DNA of 41,338 nt from Chitinophaga terrae (ex Kim and Jung 2007) (GCF_900107795.1 NZ_FNRL01000040.1:1-41338), one strand, 5' to 3'. Counted from the first letter of the stretch, positions 1 to 8,052 are shown. The notes: a model not told the origin generated them from the letters alone. A program made the numbers and translations.

Positions 1-1
1 C

Positions 2-262
2 AGAAAAGTCTACAATCGTCTGCGCATATGTATCTGGAAGCAATGGAAAACCATCCGTAACCGGTACCGTAATCTTATAAAACTTGGCTTATCAAAGTAT
101 TACGCAAGGATGTGGAGCAAAACGAGTATAGGTTACAGCCGTGCGGCTCGTAGTCCGATACTATGCAGAACCCTCACCAACGCATACTTTAGGAAAGAAG
201 GCTATGTCGGATTTTACGAACGCTATTATCTGAAAACAGAAAGTCAGATTAAATTATTCTAA
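2..262 (+). CDS. Group II intron reverse transcriptase/maturase, C-terminal 86 residues (5' end outside window)
   Basis: The frame is open from the window edge to TAA at 260-262. It encodes the characteristic end of group II intron-encoded proteins: a basic RKVYNRLRICIWKQWK segment, a YYARMWSK block, then ARSPILCRTLTNAYFRKEGY and a short tail ending ESQIKLF. This is the maturase (X/thumb) region that binds intron RNA and promotes splicing. No zinc-finger/HNH endonuclease domain follows, so it is probably an endonuclease-less protein. The reverse transcriptase domain must lie upstream of the window. Intron domains V and VI follow within a few bases, the expected arrangement for an ORF in domain IV. 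Confidence 0.9.
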   Translation, partial: RKVYNRLRICIWKQWKTIRNRYRNLIKLGLSKYYARMWSKTSIGYSRAARSPILCRTLTNAYFRKEGYVGFYERYYLKTESQIKLF

Positions 263-265
263 CAA

Positions 266-343
266 ACCGCCGTATACCAGACCGGTACGTACGGTGGTGT
301 GAGAGGACAGTGAGGGAAATAATCCCTCACTTCCTACTCGATT
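266..343 (+). ncRNA. Group II intron 3' end: domains V and VI
   Basis: Bases 266-298 fold as domain V: ACCGCCGTA pairs with TACGGTGGT, an inner TACC/GGTA stem follows, and CG is left as the two-base bulge on the 3' side. Next comes a domain VI hairpin (GTGAGGGA... TCCCTCAC, about 310-331). The sequence then ends in CCTACTCGATT, typical of bacterial intron 3' ends, which puts the 3' splice site near 343/344. The boundary is inferred from the motif; the 5' end is outside the window. Confidence 0.8.
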
Positions 344-971
344 GCCTGCTGTTCCTCAACGCTATCGTGGTATCGATAGTGGTCCGGGAGCATTCCAGTT
401 GTATATGTACGCTGTCTTTCCCGGTTTTCGACATATGCACGTTCCTGAACTGGCTGTAGGTCCTGAATACATCCGGTTTCTTTCTTTCAAACAACAATAG
501 TTTGCTCTCTACGATATTATAATCATAAAAATAACTGAACAGGCCAGTGGATTGGGCTTCCAGGGAGAAACGGGAGTCGATTTTATGCCGTGTCACCTCG
601 TCGGTGAACAGGAACCCAAGTATGAAAACCAGGGCAATGTACCTGGAAGGCGGCAGCAGGAGGGCTACCAGCAATAACACCGGGAACCCAAAAAAGCAGA
701 GCAGGTAGGCGTACCTGGCGCTGGTATCAGGTTTAGACAACCCGTAGAGCATCATGCCGGTGCCGGCATACAGGGAAAAGATCACGCCTTCGGTATTGGA
801 ACCCCTGAATCCCCAGTTGTTGAGGAGCAGTAGTCCGCAAAGTGCCGAAAGGCAGGCAAATAAAAGGTGCGTATACCAAAGCAGTAACCTGGCTTCCGGC
901 ATATTGGTTTTTTTGATCTTGAAAGAAAGGGCTAATAAAAAGCAGATAGCCAGGATGTAAATGGTTATCAT
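327..971 (-). CDS. Hypothetical multi-pass membrane protein, 3' end interrupted by the group II intron
   Basis: I do not recognise the family. The N-terminal half holds about five hydrophobic segments (residues about 1-16, 27-47, 60-75, 86-106, 108-123), so it is an inner-membrane protein. The C-terminal half is soluble, with a basic stretch (LFERKKPDVFRTYSQFR) and a beta-rich end. The predicted intron 3' boundary at 343/344 falls inside this frame. The last four residues (SSRK) and the stop codon are therefore intron sequence, and the native C-terminus should lie beyond the intron's 5' end, outside the window. The intron is antisense to this gene, so splicing cannot restore its mRNA. No neighbour suggests a function. 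Confidence 0.6.
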   Translation of the reverse strand: MITIYILAICFLLALSFKIKKTNMPEARLLLWYTHLLFACLSALCGLLLLNNWGFRGSNTEGVIFSLYAGTGMMLYGLSKPDTSARYAYLLCFFGFPVLLLVALLLPPSRYIALVFILGFLFTDEVTRHKIDSRFSLEAQSTGLFSYFYDYNIVESKLLLFERKKPDVFRTYSQFRNVHMSKTGKDSVHIQLECSRTTIDTTIALRNSRQSSRK

Positions 972-1094
972 AACCGAAAAAGTTAGCGTTAGGCAGGGAT
1001 GAATTTAAAAATATAAATATATAAATTTTTAATAATAAAAAATGGTTTATAAAGGCTTGATGTTGTTATAATAATTATTAATCCGTTCTTTCCT

Positions 1095-1124
1095 TTGCTT
1101 TTTCATTTACAAACAATATTTTTG
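1095..1124 (+). promoter_or_regulatory. Bacteroidota-type promoter of pdhB
   Basis: TTG at 1095-1097, a 19-base spacer, then TATTTTTG at 1117-1124. This fits the TTG-N19-TAnnTTTG consensus of the Bacteroidota primary sigma factor exactly. Transcription should start near 1131, about 38 bases before the pdhB ATG. Confidence 0.75.
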
Positions 1125-1168
1125 CCCTGCCTTATTATAGGGCATTAAAACTTTTCAATAAGAATAGC

Positions 1169-2152
1169 ATGCGTCAGATAGCTTTCAGACAAGCCTTAAG
1201 AGAAGCCCTGCAGGAGGAATTTCGTCGTGATGACAAAGTATTCCTTATGGGGGAGGAAGTAGCCGAATACAATGGTGCTTATAAAGTGAGCCAGGGAATG
1301 CTGGATGAGTTTGGTCCAAAACGTGTAATTGACACGCCGATCGCGGAGCTTGGATTTGCTGCCATTGGAGTGGGAGCCGCCCAGAATGGTTTGCGTCCCG
1401 TTGTTGAATTCATGACCTGGAACTTTGCTGTGTTAGCATTAGACCAAATACTTAATACAGCTTCTAAAATGCTGGCAATGAGTGGTGGCCAGATCGGTTG
1501 TCCTATTGTGTTCCGCGGACCAAACGGTTCCGCAGGCCAGTTAGGCGCTCAGCACTCGACTGCATTTGAAAGCTACTATGCCAATATCCCTGGTTTAAAA
1601 GTGATATCAGTATCTAACCCATACGATGCAAAAGGTTTGCTTAAAGCAGCCATCCGCGATGATGACCCGGTTATCTTCATGGAGAGCGAGTTAATGTATG
1701 GAGATATGGGTGAAGTTCCTGAAGAAGAATATATCATCCCTATCGGTAAAGCAGATATCAAACGCGCCGGTAAAGACGTGACTATCGTTTCTTTCAACAA
1801 AATGATGAAAGTAGCTTTGGGCGCGGCGGAAGAACTGGCAAAAGAAGGTATCGAAGCTGAGGTGATCGACTTACGGACAATCAGACCACTGGATTGGTTT
1901 ACCATCCTGGAATCAGTGAAGAAAACCAACCGCCTGGTAATTGTAGAAGAACAATGGCCATTCTCCAGCGTTTCTTCCGAAATCACTTACCGTATCCAGA
2001 AAGAAGGTTTCGATTACCTGGACGCTCCTATCCGCCGTATCACTGCTGCGGATGCGCCAATGCACTATGCGCCAAACCTGGTAAAACTCTACCTGCCAGA
2101 TATCGAGCGCACAGTAAAACTGGTGAAGGAAGTAATGTATATGAAGAAGTAG
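1169..2152 (+). CDS. pdhB: Pyruvate dehydrogenase E1 component, beta subunit
   Basis: The 327-residue protein is full length for the beta subunit of the heterotetrameric 2-oxoacid dehydrogenase E1 enzymes. It has the transketolase-like pyrimidine-binding domain first (GEEVAEYNGAYKVSQG, DTPIAELGFAAIGVGAA, FRGPNGSAGQLGAQHS) and the transketolase C-terminal domain after about residue 200 (EVIDLRTIRPLDW). With the alpha subunit it decarboxylates pyruvate with thiamine diphosphate and passes the acetyl group to E2 lipoyl groups in the cytoplasm. Pyruvate rather than branched-chain substrate is inferred from overall resemblance to PdhB. The alpha subunit is not adjacent. A consensus promoter precedes the gene, and the stop codon abuts a palindromic element, so it is probably monocistronic. 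Confidence 0.93.
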   Translation: MRQIAFRQALREALQEEFRRDDKVFLMGEEVAEYNGAYKVSQGMLDEFGPKRVIDTPIAELGFAAIGVGAAQNGLRPVVEFMTWNFAVLALDQILNTASKMLAMSGGQIGCPIVFRGPNGSAGQLGAQHSTAFESYYANIPGLKVISVSNPYDAKGLLKAAIRDDDPVIFMESELMYGDMGEVPEEEYIIPIGKADIKRAGKDVTIVSFNKMMKVALGAAEELAKEGIEAEVIDLRTIRPLDWFTILESVKKTNRLVIVEEQWPFSSVSSEITYRIQKEGFDYLDAPIRRITAADAPMHYAPNLVKLYLPDIERTVKLVKEVMYMKK

Positions 2153-2153
2153 C

Positions 2154-2362
2154 TTCACGCGAACGTTTCACGCAAAGGGGCATAAGAAGCAAAGAAGCAT
2201 AAGATATTATTTTAAGTGAAATAAGAAAGCAAAGGAAGGGAGATGGTGTTATATAACAAATAACACCATCTCCCTTCCTTTGTTTCTTAAAATCCGCTTA
2301 GGTCAAAAAAATCTTATGCTTCTTTGCTTCTTATGCCCCTTTGCGTGAAACATTCGCGTGAA
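2154..2362. repeat. Long palindromic intergenic element, copy 1
   Basis: Arms 2166-2205 and 2311-2350 are perfect 40-bp inverted repeats; including the outer TTCACGCGAA unit they reach 52 bp with one mismatch (2154-2205 / 2311-2362). After an asymmetric internal loop, a second stem of about 28 bp (2223-2251 / 2270-2297, one bulged base) closes on a small AT-rich loop. It begins one base after the pdhB stop and ends four bases before the cysM stop, filling the gap between the convergent genes. It can fold identically from either strand, so it may act as a bidirectional terminator or 3' stabiliser. Two related copies lie further on. Confidence 0.9.
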
Positions 2363-2366
2363 AACC

Positions 2367-3248
2367 TCAGGAGAAGAGATCGCTCGATAAATACCTGTCG
2401 CCACGGTCGCAGATAATGCAAACAATTGTGCCCCTGCTCAGTTCCTTGGATAGTCTTAGTGCTGCCGCTACGGCGCCGCCGCTGCTCATACCGCAGAAAA
2501 CAGCTTCCTCCCGGGCCAGTCTTTTACTCATGGCACGGGCTTCTTCTTCAGAAATATCCATTAGCCTGTCAACGCGCGACTTATCGAAGATCTTTGGAAG
2601 ATAAGCTTCCGGCCATTTACGTATACCCGGTATACGTGAGCCTTCCGTAGGCTGGCAACCAACGATCTGGATACCCTGGTTTTGCTCTTTCAGGAATTTG
2701 GAAACCCCCATGATGGTGCCGGTAGTACCCATAGCGCTAACGAAGTGAGTGACCCTGCCGGCAGTATCCCGCCAGATTTCAGGACCGGTGGTTTTATAGT
2801 GCATGCCATAGTTATCAGGATTGGCAAACTGGTTAAGCATATAATAACCTCCCTGCGCTACTTTCTCGTTGGCATAATCGATAGATCCTTCCATCGATAA
2901 TTCCTTAGGCGTAAGCGTTACTTTGGCGCCATAAACTTCCATGGTCAGCACCCGCTCGCGGGTAGCATCTGCAGGCATCACCAGTTCTATCTCCAAACCA
3001 AACAAACAGGCGATCATTGCCAGCGCTATACCCGTGTTTCCACTGGTTGCTTCGATCAGCTTCATACCCGGCTTGATATCACCGCGGTCTAAAGCTCCTT
3101 TGATCATACCATAGGCAGCCCTGTCTTTTACGCTTCCTGCCGGGTTGTTGCCTTCCAGTTTGGCGAAGATCTGTACGTTGGGATTAACGGATATCTTCCT
3201 TAATTCTACCATTGGCGTATTGCCAATGAGTTCTATAATCGATGCCAT
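2367..3248 (-). CDS. cysM: Cysteine synthase B (O-acetylserine sulfhydrylase)
   Basis: A PLP-dependent fold-type II enzyme of 293 residues. It has IIELIGNTPMVEL at the N-terminus, the Schiff-base lysine in NNPAGSVKDRAA, the phosphate-binding TSGNTGIALAM loop and a GTTGTIMG glycine loop. It makes L-cysteine from O-acetyl-L-serine and sulfide (or thiosulfate) in the cytoplasm. I place the start at the ATG at 3248 (MASIIELIGNTP), because the open frame upstream only reads into the cysE 3' end. It lies 11 bases after cysE on the same strand, so acetylation of serine and sulfhydrylation are encoded as one operon. CysM rather than CysK is judged from sequence resemblance. Confidence 0.92.
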   Translation of the reverse strand: MASIIELIGNTPMVELRKISVNPNVQIFAKLEGNNPAGSVKDRAAYGMIKGALDRGDIKPGMKLIEATSGNTGIALAMIACLFGLEIELVMPADATRERVLTMEVYGAKVTLTPKELSMEGSIDYANEKVAQGGYYMLNQFANPDNYGMHYKTTGPEIWRDTAGRVTHFVSAMGTTGTIMGVSKFLKEQNQGIQIVGCQPTEGSRIPGIRKWPEAYLPKIFDKSRVDRLMDISEEEARAMSKRLAREEAVFCGMSSGGAVAAALRLSKELSRGTIVCIICDRGDRYLSSDLFS

Positions 3249-3259
3249 GTCTTTATATT

Positions 3260-4063
3260 TTATTCCTGGTACTTGTGTTCGGGCCTGTAATAGATCCTGG
3301 AGAAAGGAGCTACGCTCCTGATAAGCCATACGTTTCCGCCAATCACGCTGTGATGCCCGATCACCGTATCTCCGCCGAGGATCGTAGCACCTGCATATAT
3401 CACCACATGTTCCTCAATGGTCGGGTGACGTTTGCTCCGCGCCATACTCTTTTCTATGCTGAGCGCTCCCAATGTTACGCCCTGGTATATTTTGACATGC
3501 GGACCAATCACAGTAGTTTCACCGATCACGATGCCTGTTCCGTGGTCTATGCAGCACCAGGGGGCAATAACGGCGCCGGGATGAATATCCACTCCGGTAC
3601 GCGAATGCGCCAGTTCCGTGATCATGCGGGGCAATACCGGTATGCTCAACTGGTACAGTGCATGCGCGATCCTGTAAAATGCAATAGCGTAGAAGCCGGG
3701 ATATGCACGGATGATCTCATAATTGCAGGAAGCTGCAGGGTCGCCCTGGTAAATAGCTTCCGCATCTTTCGTCAGTTCATCGTAGATCACAGGCACCCTG
3801 TTCATAAAGGCTTTACCCAGTTCTTCAGCAGAGGAGGGAAGCTGGGGAGCCATCGACTGCAACAACTGTTGCAACTGCGCTTCCAGATCTATGCTATATC
3901 GTTCCAGTGCTATCGGATCTTTGATTACCTGGCCGGTATGTTCGGGAAATAACCAATTGAGCAGGTTACTTACAAATTCGTCTACAGCCCCTGTTGCCGG
4001 ATAAGCATTGGCTGCCGCCATTTGGTGACGCCGCTTCAGTGCTGCTAAAAAATCGTCGTTCAT
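3260..4063 (-). CDS. cysE: Serine O-acetyltransferase
   Basis: The 267-residue protein has an N-terminal helical region (about 1-150) and a C-terminal left-handed beta-helix of hexapeptide repeats (about 165-250). The SAT signature is visible: HSRTGVDIHPGAVI, then DHGTGIVIGETTVIG and VKIYQGVTLGALS. The histidine in DIHPGA and the later DHG histidine are the catalytic and acetyl-CoA-site positions of the family. It transfers acetyl from acetyl-CoA to L-serine, giving O-acetylserine for the CysM encoded 11 bases downstream. The long helical N-terminus resembles the EpsC/plant-type SATs. A 9-bp inverted repeat lies just upstream of the start. Confidence 0.92.
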   Translation of the reverse strand: MNDDFLAALKRRHQMAAANAYPATGAVDEFVSNLLNWLFPEHTGQVIKDPIALERYSIDLEAQLQQLLQSMAPQLPSSAEELGKAFMNRVPVIYDELTKDAEAIYQGDPAASCNYEIIRAYPGFYAIAFYRIAHALYQLSIPVLPRMITELAHSRTGVDIHPGAVIAPWCCIDHGTGIVIGETTVIGPHVKIYQGVTLGALSIEKSMARSKRHPTIEEHVVIYAGATILGGDTVIGHHSVIGGNVWLIRSVAPFSRIYYRPEHKYQE

Positions 4064-4075
4064 ATAAGGAGCGAA

Positions 4076-4125
4076 TTACAGGATCTCAACATTTATCCGT
4101 TGTGAAAGTAATGATTATCCTGTAA
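4076..4125 (-). repeat. 9-bp inverted repeat in the cysE-cysM leader
   Basis: TTACAGGAT at 4076-4084 and ATCCTGTAA at 4117-4125 are perfect inverted repeats 32 bases apart, 13 bases upstream of the cysE start. They could form a leader hairpin or two half-sites of an operator. There is no further evidence of function. Confidence 0.4.
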
Positions 4126-4154
4126 AATTAGTAGACTAATCGGTAATTAGCAAG

Positions 4155-4706
4155 CTAAAGGTCCTGCCGTTCTTTCCACAGGTATGCGCCTTCCATAATA
4201 AGGTCAAATACGGGGTCCTTTATATCGTAATACGCATCTACATCATCAGGAAAATACTTCGCCAACTGCTTTTTTATTTCTGCATACGCCTGGGCAGCAT
4301 ATTTGTTTGCCCGCAGGTAGTCGCGACACAAAATTGCGTATTCCTGGTTGAATGCTCCCTGCACCCGGACATGTAAATTGACGCGGGGTGTTTCAAGCAT
4401 ATACAAATGCTTTCTCAGCCCCGCCTCGGGGATGTCGTCCCGGCCTGGTGGCCGGTGGTCCTGGTAAATTCCTGTCTTTTTAAACCCCAGCTCTTCCAGC
4501 TTTTCCTGTATGGGAGCGTCCAGGGTTTCGACCGTAATCTGCATGTCAATCACATCTTTGGCGGGCATACCCGGCACGCTGGTAGAACCGATATGATCTA
4601 CACGGATAATCCGGTCGCCCAACGAAGTCCTGACCTGTTCTGCAATTTGCCCGAATTTATCAACCCATTGCGGTTGATAAGGAATGATCTCAATTGTTGC
4701 TGACAT
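4155..4706 (-). CDS. GrpB (UPF0157) family protein
   Basis: A 183-residue member of the GrpB/UPF0157 family, related in fold to nucleotidyltransferases. Typical segments are IIPYQPQWVDKF near the N-terminus, VDHIGSTSVPGMPAKDVIDM (about 37-56, the family hallmark with HIGST...KPxxD-type motif) and a basic LRANKYAAQAYAEIKK region later. The reaction is unknown for most members. A C-terminal extension (FDLIMEGAYLWKERQ) matches the family. It is transcribed alone, divergently from the response regulator at 4808, and nothing nearby suggests a role. Confidence 0.85.
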   Translation of the reverse strand: MSATIEIIPYQPQWVDKFGQIAEQVRTSLGDRIIRVDHIGSTSVPGMPAKDVIDMQITVETLDAPIQEKLEELGFKKTGIYQDHRPPGRDDIPEAGLRKHLYMLETPRVNLHVRVQGAFNQEYAILCRDYLRANKYAAQAYAEIKKQLAKYFPDDVDAYYDIKDPVFDLIMEGAYLWKERQDL

Positions 4707-4749
4707 GTTAAATGAGGTTGACTATACTGCAAGTTTAATTGATTATCTT

Positions 4750-4757
4750 TATTTTTG
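4750..4757 (+). promoter_or_regulatory. -7 box for the response regulator gene
   Basis: TATTTTTG fits TAnnTTTG and lies about 50 bases before the ATG at 4808. No convincing TTG stands at the proper distance upstream, so this is a half-supported promoter. Confidence 0.45.
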
Positions 4758-4807
4758 CCCGTTACGCAGCAGCAGCTAGCGGTTTTTATACATAACCTAA
4801 AACAATT

Positions 4808-5992
4808 ATGGCTAATATTTTAATCATAGATGACGAGAAAAGCATTCGTAAAACCCTTTCAGAAATATTAAGTTATGAAGGATATAAAATTGAAGAAGCT
4901 GCAGATGGAATAGAAGGGTTTAAGATGTTTCAGGCTAAAACCTATGATGCCGTGCTGTGTGATATTAAGATGCCGAAGATGGATGGACTGGAATTCCTGG
5001 AAAAGGCGAAGGAAGTGAACGCTGATGTGCCTATTATCATGGTTTCAGGCCACGGAAATATAGATACTGCAGTAGATGCCGTAAAGAAAGGCGCTTATGA
5101 TTATATTTCAAAACCGCCGGATCTGAACCGTTTGCTGATCACTTTGCGCAACGCGCTGGATAAGACCACATTGGTGACTGAAACGAAAACATTGCGTCGC
5201 AAGGTGCATAAAGTACCTGAAATGATAGGTCAGTCGGCCCCCATTATAAAGATCAAGGAAACAATTGATAAAGTAGCGCCTACGGATGCAAGGGTGTTGA
5301 TCACCGGCGATAACGGGGCTGGTAAAGAGCTGGTAGCCCGCTGGCTTCATGAAAGAAGCAACCGCGCAAGCGGCCCGCTGGTAGAAGTGAACTGCGCTGC
5401 CATCCCAAGTGAACTGATAGAAAGTGAATTATTCGGTCACGAAAAAGGTTCTTTTACTTCTGCTGTAAAACAACGTATAGGCAAGTTTGAACAGGCCAAC
5501 GGCGGAACCCTGTTCCTGGACGAGATCGGGGATATGAGCCTGAGCGCCCAGGCCAAGGTACTGAGAGCTTTACAGGAAGGAAAGATCACCAGGGTAGGGG
5601 GCGACAAAGAAATCAGTGTAGACGTTCGCGTTGTAGCGGCAACCAATAAAGACCTGTTGCAGGAAGTTGAAGCCAAAAACTTCAGGCTGGATCTTTATCA
5701 CCGTTTAAGCGTTATCCTCATCCATGTACCATCATTGAACGACAGGAAAGAAGATATTCCTTTACTGGTAGATAGTTTCCTGGAAAGCGTTTGCAGTGAA
5801 TACGGCATTCCCAAGAAAGGAATTGATAAGGATGCCATGAAAGCATTGCAGCAGCATAACTGGACAGGCAACATCAGGGAACTGCGCAATGTTGTAGAAC
5901 GGTTGGTGATCCTGTCGGGCAAAACTATTTCTGCGGAAGATGTGAATGATTTCGTGGTACCGAACCGCGAGAGGAAAAAAGTAAGTTCGTAA
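4808..5992 (+). CDS. NtrC-like response regulator with AAA+ domain but no DNA-binding domain
   Basis: The receiver domain (1-120) has the acidic pair DDE, phosphoacceptor Asp in LCDIKMPKMDG (about residue 53) and the conserved Lys in YISKPPD. The sigma-54 activator AAA+ domain (about 137-380) has Walker A GDNGAGKE, Walker B GGTLFLDEIGDM and the NIRELRN sensor II region. The loop that touches sigma-54, usually GAFTGA, reads GSFTSA. The protein ends shortly after the AAA+ domain, with no Fis-type helix-turn-helix, so it must act without direct DNA binding or through another protein. It would drive sigma-54-dependent transcription after phosphorylation by a sensor kinase; none is in the window. 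The hydrolase gene follows after 4 bases. Confidence 0.88.
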   Translation: MANILIIDDEKSIRKTLSEILSYEGYKIEEAADGIEGFKMFQAKTYDAVLCDIKMPKMDGLEFLEKAKEVNADVPIIMVSGHGNIDTAVDAVKKGAYDYISKPPDLNRLLITLRNALDKTTLVTETKTLRRKVHKVPEMIGQSAPIIKIKETIDKVAPTDARVLITGDNGAGKELVARWLHERSNRASGPLVEVNCAAIPSELIESELFGHEKGSFTSAVKQRIGKFEQANGGTLFLDEIGDMSLSAQAKVLRALQEGKITRVGGDKEISVDVRVVAATNKDLLQEVEAKNFRLDLYHRLSVILIHVPSLNDRKEDIPLLVDSFLESVCSEYGIPKKGIDKDAMKALQQHNWTGNIRELRNVVERLVILSGKTISAEDVNDFVVPNRERKKVSS

Positions 5993-5996
5993 TAGC

Positions 5997-6644
5997 ATGC
6001 AGAAACATCTGTATCTGATAAGCGGTTTAGGAGCGGATGAAAGAATTTTTGATAACCTGATCTTTCCTCCGGGCTATAAGGTGACTTATTTGCCCTGGTT
6101 CCAGCCGCAACCGGAAGAGCCCATCAGTCAGTATGCCGCCAGGATGGCGCAGCACATACAGGCTGATGGGCCTTGTGTTTTACTGGGTGTTTCATTTGGA
6201 GGCATTATGAGCCTGGAGATCGCCAGGCACCGGCCGGTCGATAAAATTATCCTGCTATCCAGCATCAAGAGCAGCAGGGAAAAGCCTTTTTATTATAACC
6301 TGATCAGGAAATTGAAGATACACCGTTTGCCAGATCAGCTGATCTACAAGCATAGGGGAGGGATAGTCAGGCGGTTCCTCAACACCGAAACGCCGTATGA
6401 GCAACAACTGGTGAACGAATACCTGCAGAAACAAGACCTGACATTTACCAAATGGGCAGTGAACGCAATCCTGCATTGGGAATACGATAACAAACCCGCG
6501 GAACTTATCCACATCCATGGGGCCAACGACCTGCCGTTCCCGGCCAGGTACCTGCAACCAACCCACCTGGTGCCCAATGCAGGGCATTTCATGGTTCTAA
6601 ACCGGGCGGCCATCATCAACCAGATACTGACAGAGGTTTTATAG
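5997..6644 (+). CDS. Alpha/beta hydrolase
   Basis: The 215-residue protein begins with the oxyanion-hole region (YLISGLGADERIF), has the nucleophile elbow GVSFGG (Ser about residue 65), a candidate acidic residue in HIHGANDLPFP (about 175) and the catalytic His in PNAGHFMV (about 198). These complete the hydrolase triad. There is no signal peptide, so it is cytoplasmic. The substrate cannot be told from the sequence. It follows the response regulator after 4 bases and is probably co-transcribed; a functional link is not evident. Confidence 0.85.
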   Translation: MQKHLYLISGLGADERIFDNLIFPPGYKVTYLPWFQPQPEEPISQYAARMAQHIQADGPCVLLGVSFGGIMSLEIARHRPVDKIILLSSIKSSREKPFYYNLIRKLKIHRLPDQLIYKHRGGIVRRFLNTETPYEQQLVNEYLQKQDLTFTKWAVNAILHWEYDNKPAELIHIHGANDLPFPARYLQPTHLVPNAGHFMVLNRAAIINQILTEVL

Positions 6645-6798
6645 GCGACAACTTCCGCTTTTTTATTGCAAACCGGTATAAATCAGGGTTTAACCGGGTG
6701 AGAACGCCCTACATCTTTAAAAATATCAATATATTATCTTTAAACAGATTTTAAGAAAACTTTTGTTAAATAATAGCTTAAGGGTAACAACAGAATAT

Positions 6799-6806
6799 TA
6801 TATTTG
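6799..6806 (+). promoter_or_regulatory. -7 box for lepB
   Basis: TATATTTG matches TAnnTTTG and lies 28 bases before the lepB ATG. No TTG stands 19-20 bases upstream. Confidence 0.45.
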
Positions 6807-6834
6807 CCTTTTTAAGCATCTAACAAGCACCTGA

Positions 6835-8031
6835 ATGAATCTGGCATTTTGGAAAAAAAATAAGGACAATCAGCCAAAGAAAAAGAAATCTGTGGCTAGA
6901 GAATGGTTAGACGCTGGTATTTTCGCTATAGTAGCTGCCACGCTTATCCGCACTTTCATCTTCGAGGCCTATACCATCCCTACGCCATCTATGGAAAAGA
7001 CCTTGCTCGTAAACGACTTCCTTTTTGTAAGCAAGATCAGCTACGGCCCGCGTATCCCGATGACACCACTGGCTGTTCCGTTCGTACATCATACCATGCC
7101 TTTCACTAAGTCTACCAAAGCTTATTCCGAGGCCATCAAATGGAAGTACAGGCGCTTGCCCGGATTCTCCGATATTAAACGTTATGATGTAGTAGTGTTC
7201 AACTTCCCGGAAGGCGATTCTGTGGCGCTAGGTACCGACGAACCAAGTTATTACAACCTGGTAAGGCATATGGGCTGGGAAGCTACTCATAACTCTTACA
7301 AGATCATTACACGGCCTGTCGACAAGCGCGAAAACTACATCAAACGCTGCATGGCCCAGGCAGGCGATACCATCAAGATCATCAATGGCGCTGTTTACGT
7401 AAATGGCCAGGCTGCACCGGTACCTCCGGGAAGCCAACATAAATACATCGTTGAAACCACCGGCGATCCTATCAATCCAAGCCGCCTGGAAGAACTGGGC
7501 GTAAGCTCTGTTGAATCGTTCGTTATGGGCAACAACAGGTATGTTTACAACATGACCCCCGAAGCTGCAGCCGCAGTTGCCGAGCTAAAGCCTGTTGTAA
7601 AAAGCGTTTCCGTATATGTAGATTCAGAGGCTTCAGCAATGTTCGATTCTGTGGCTGTATTCCCGCACGATACCGCTCATTTCAAATGGACAGAAGAGAA
7701 CTTTGGTCCGCTCTATATACCTAAAAAAGGAGTTACTGTAAAGCTGGATGATAGCAATATTGCTCTGTATGAAAGAGTGATCAGGGTATATGAAGGCAAT
7801 ACACTGGAACGCAAAGATGGCAAGATCATCATCAACGGTCAACCTGCCGACAGTTATACTTTCAAAATGAATTATTACTGGATGATGGGTGATAACCGTA
7901 ACAATTCACTGGATTCCCGTTTCTGGGGCTTTGTACCGGAAGATCATATTGTAGGTAAAGCATGGCTGATCTGGATGAGTTATGGAGAAGGCGGTATTCG
8001 CTGGAGCAGGATCTTCAAAAGCATTAAATAA
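6835..8031 (+). CDS. lepB: Signal peptidase I (long Bacteroidota form)
   Basis: Removes signal peptides from exported preproteins at the periplasmic face of the inner membrane. A basic cytoplasmic N-terminus (KKNKDNQPKKKK) precedes one membrane segment (about 27-43, AGIFAIVAATLIRTFIF). The catalytic Ser is in TIPTPSMEKTLL (about residue 54) and the general-base Lys in RENYIKRCMAQAGD (about 166). The family box MGDNRNNSLDSRFWG lies near the C-terminus. At 398 residues it is much longer than E. coli-like cores because of an insertion between the Lys box and the GDN box (about 200-320), usual in this phylum. It stands alone, with a terminator after it. Confidence 0.95.
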   Translation: MNLAFWKKNKDNQPKKKKSVAREWLDAGIFAIVAATLIRTFIFEAYTIPTPSMEKTLLVNDFLFVSKISYGPRIPMTPLAVPFVHHTMPFTKSTKAYSEAIKWKYRRLPGFSDIKRYDVVVFNFPEGDSVALGTDEPSYYNLVRHMGWEATHNSYKIITRPVDKRENYIKRCMAQAGDTIKIINGAVYVNGQAAPVPPGSQHKYIVETTGDPINPSRLEELGVSSVESFVMGNNRYVYNMTPEAAAAVAELKPVVKSVSVYVDSEASAMFDSVAVFPHDTAHFKWTEENFGPLYIPKKGVTVKLDDSNIALYERVIRVYEGNTLERKDGKIIINGQPADSYTFKMNYYWMMGDNRNNSLDSRFWGFVPEDHIVGKAWLIWMSYGEGGIRWSRIFKSIK

Positions 8032-8052
8032 ACGTCTTTCAGGATATCAGGT

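Noticed and set aside
1894..2202. Small plus-strand gene overlapping the pdhB end and palindromic copy 1
   Set aside because: It is an out-of-frame shadow of pdhB that runs into the repeat.
3242..3952. 236-codon plus-strand frame across cysM/cysE
   Set aside because: It is antisense to two well-defined cysteine biosynthesis genes and resembles nothing.
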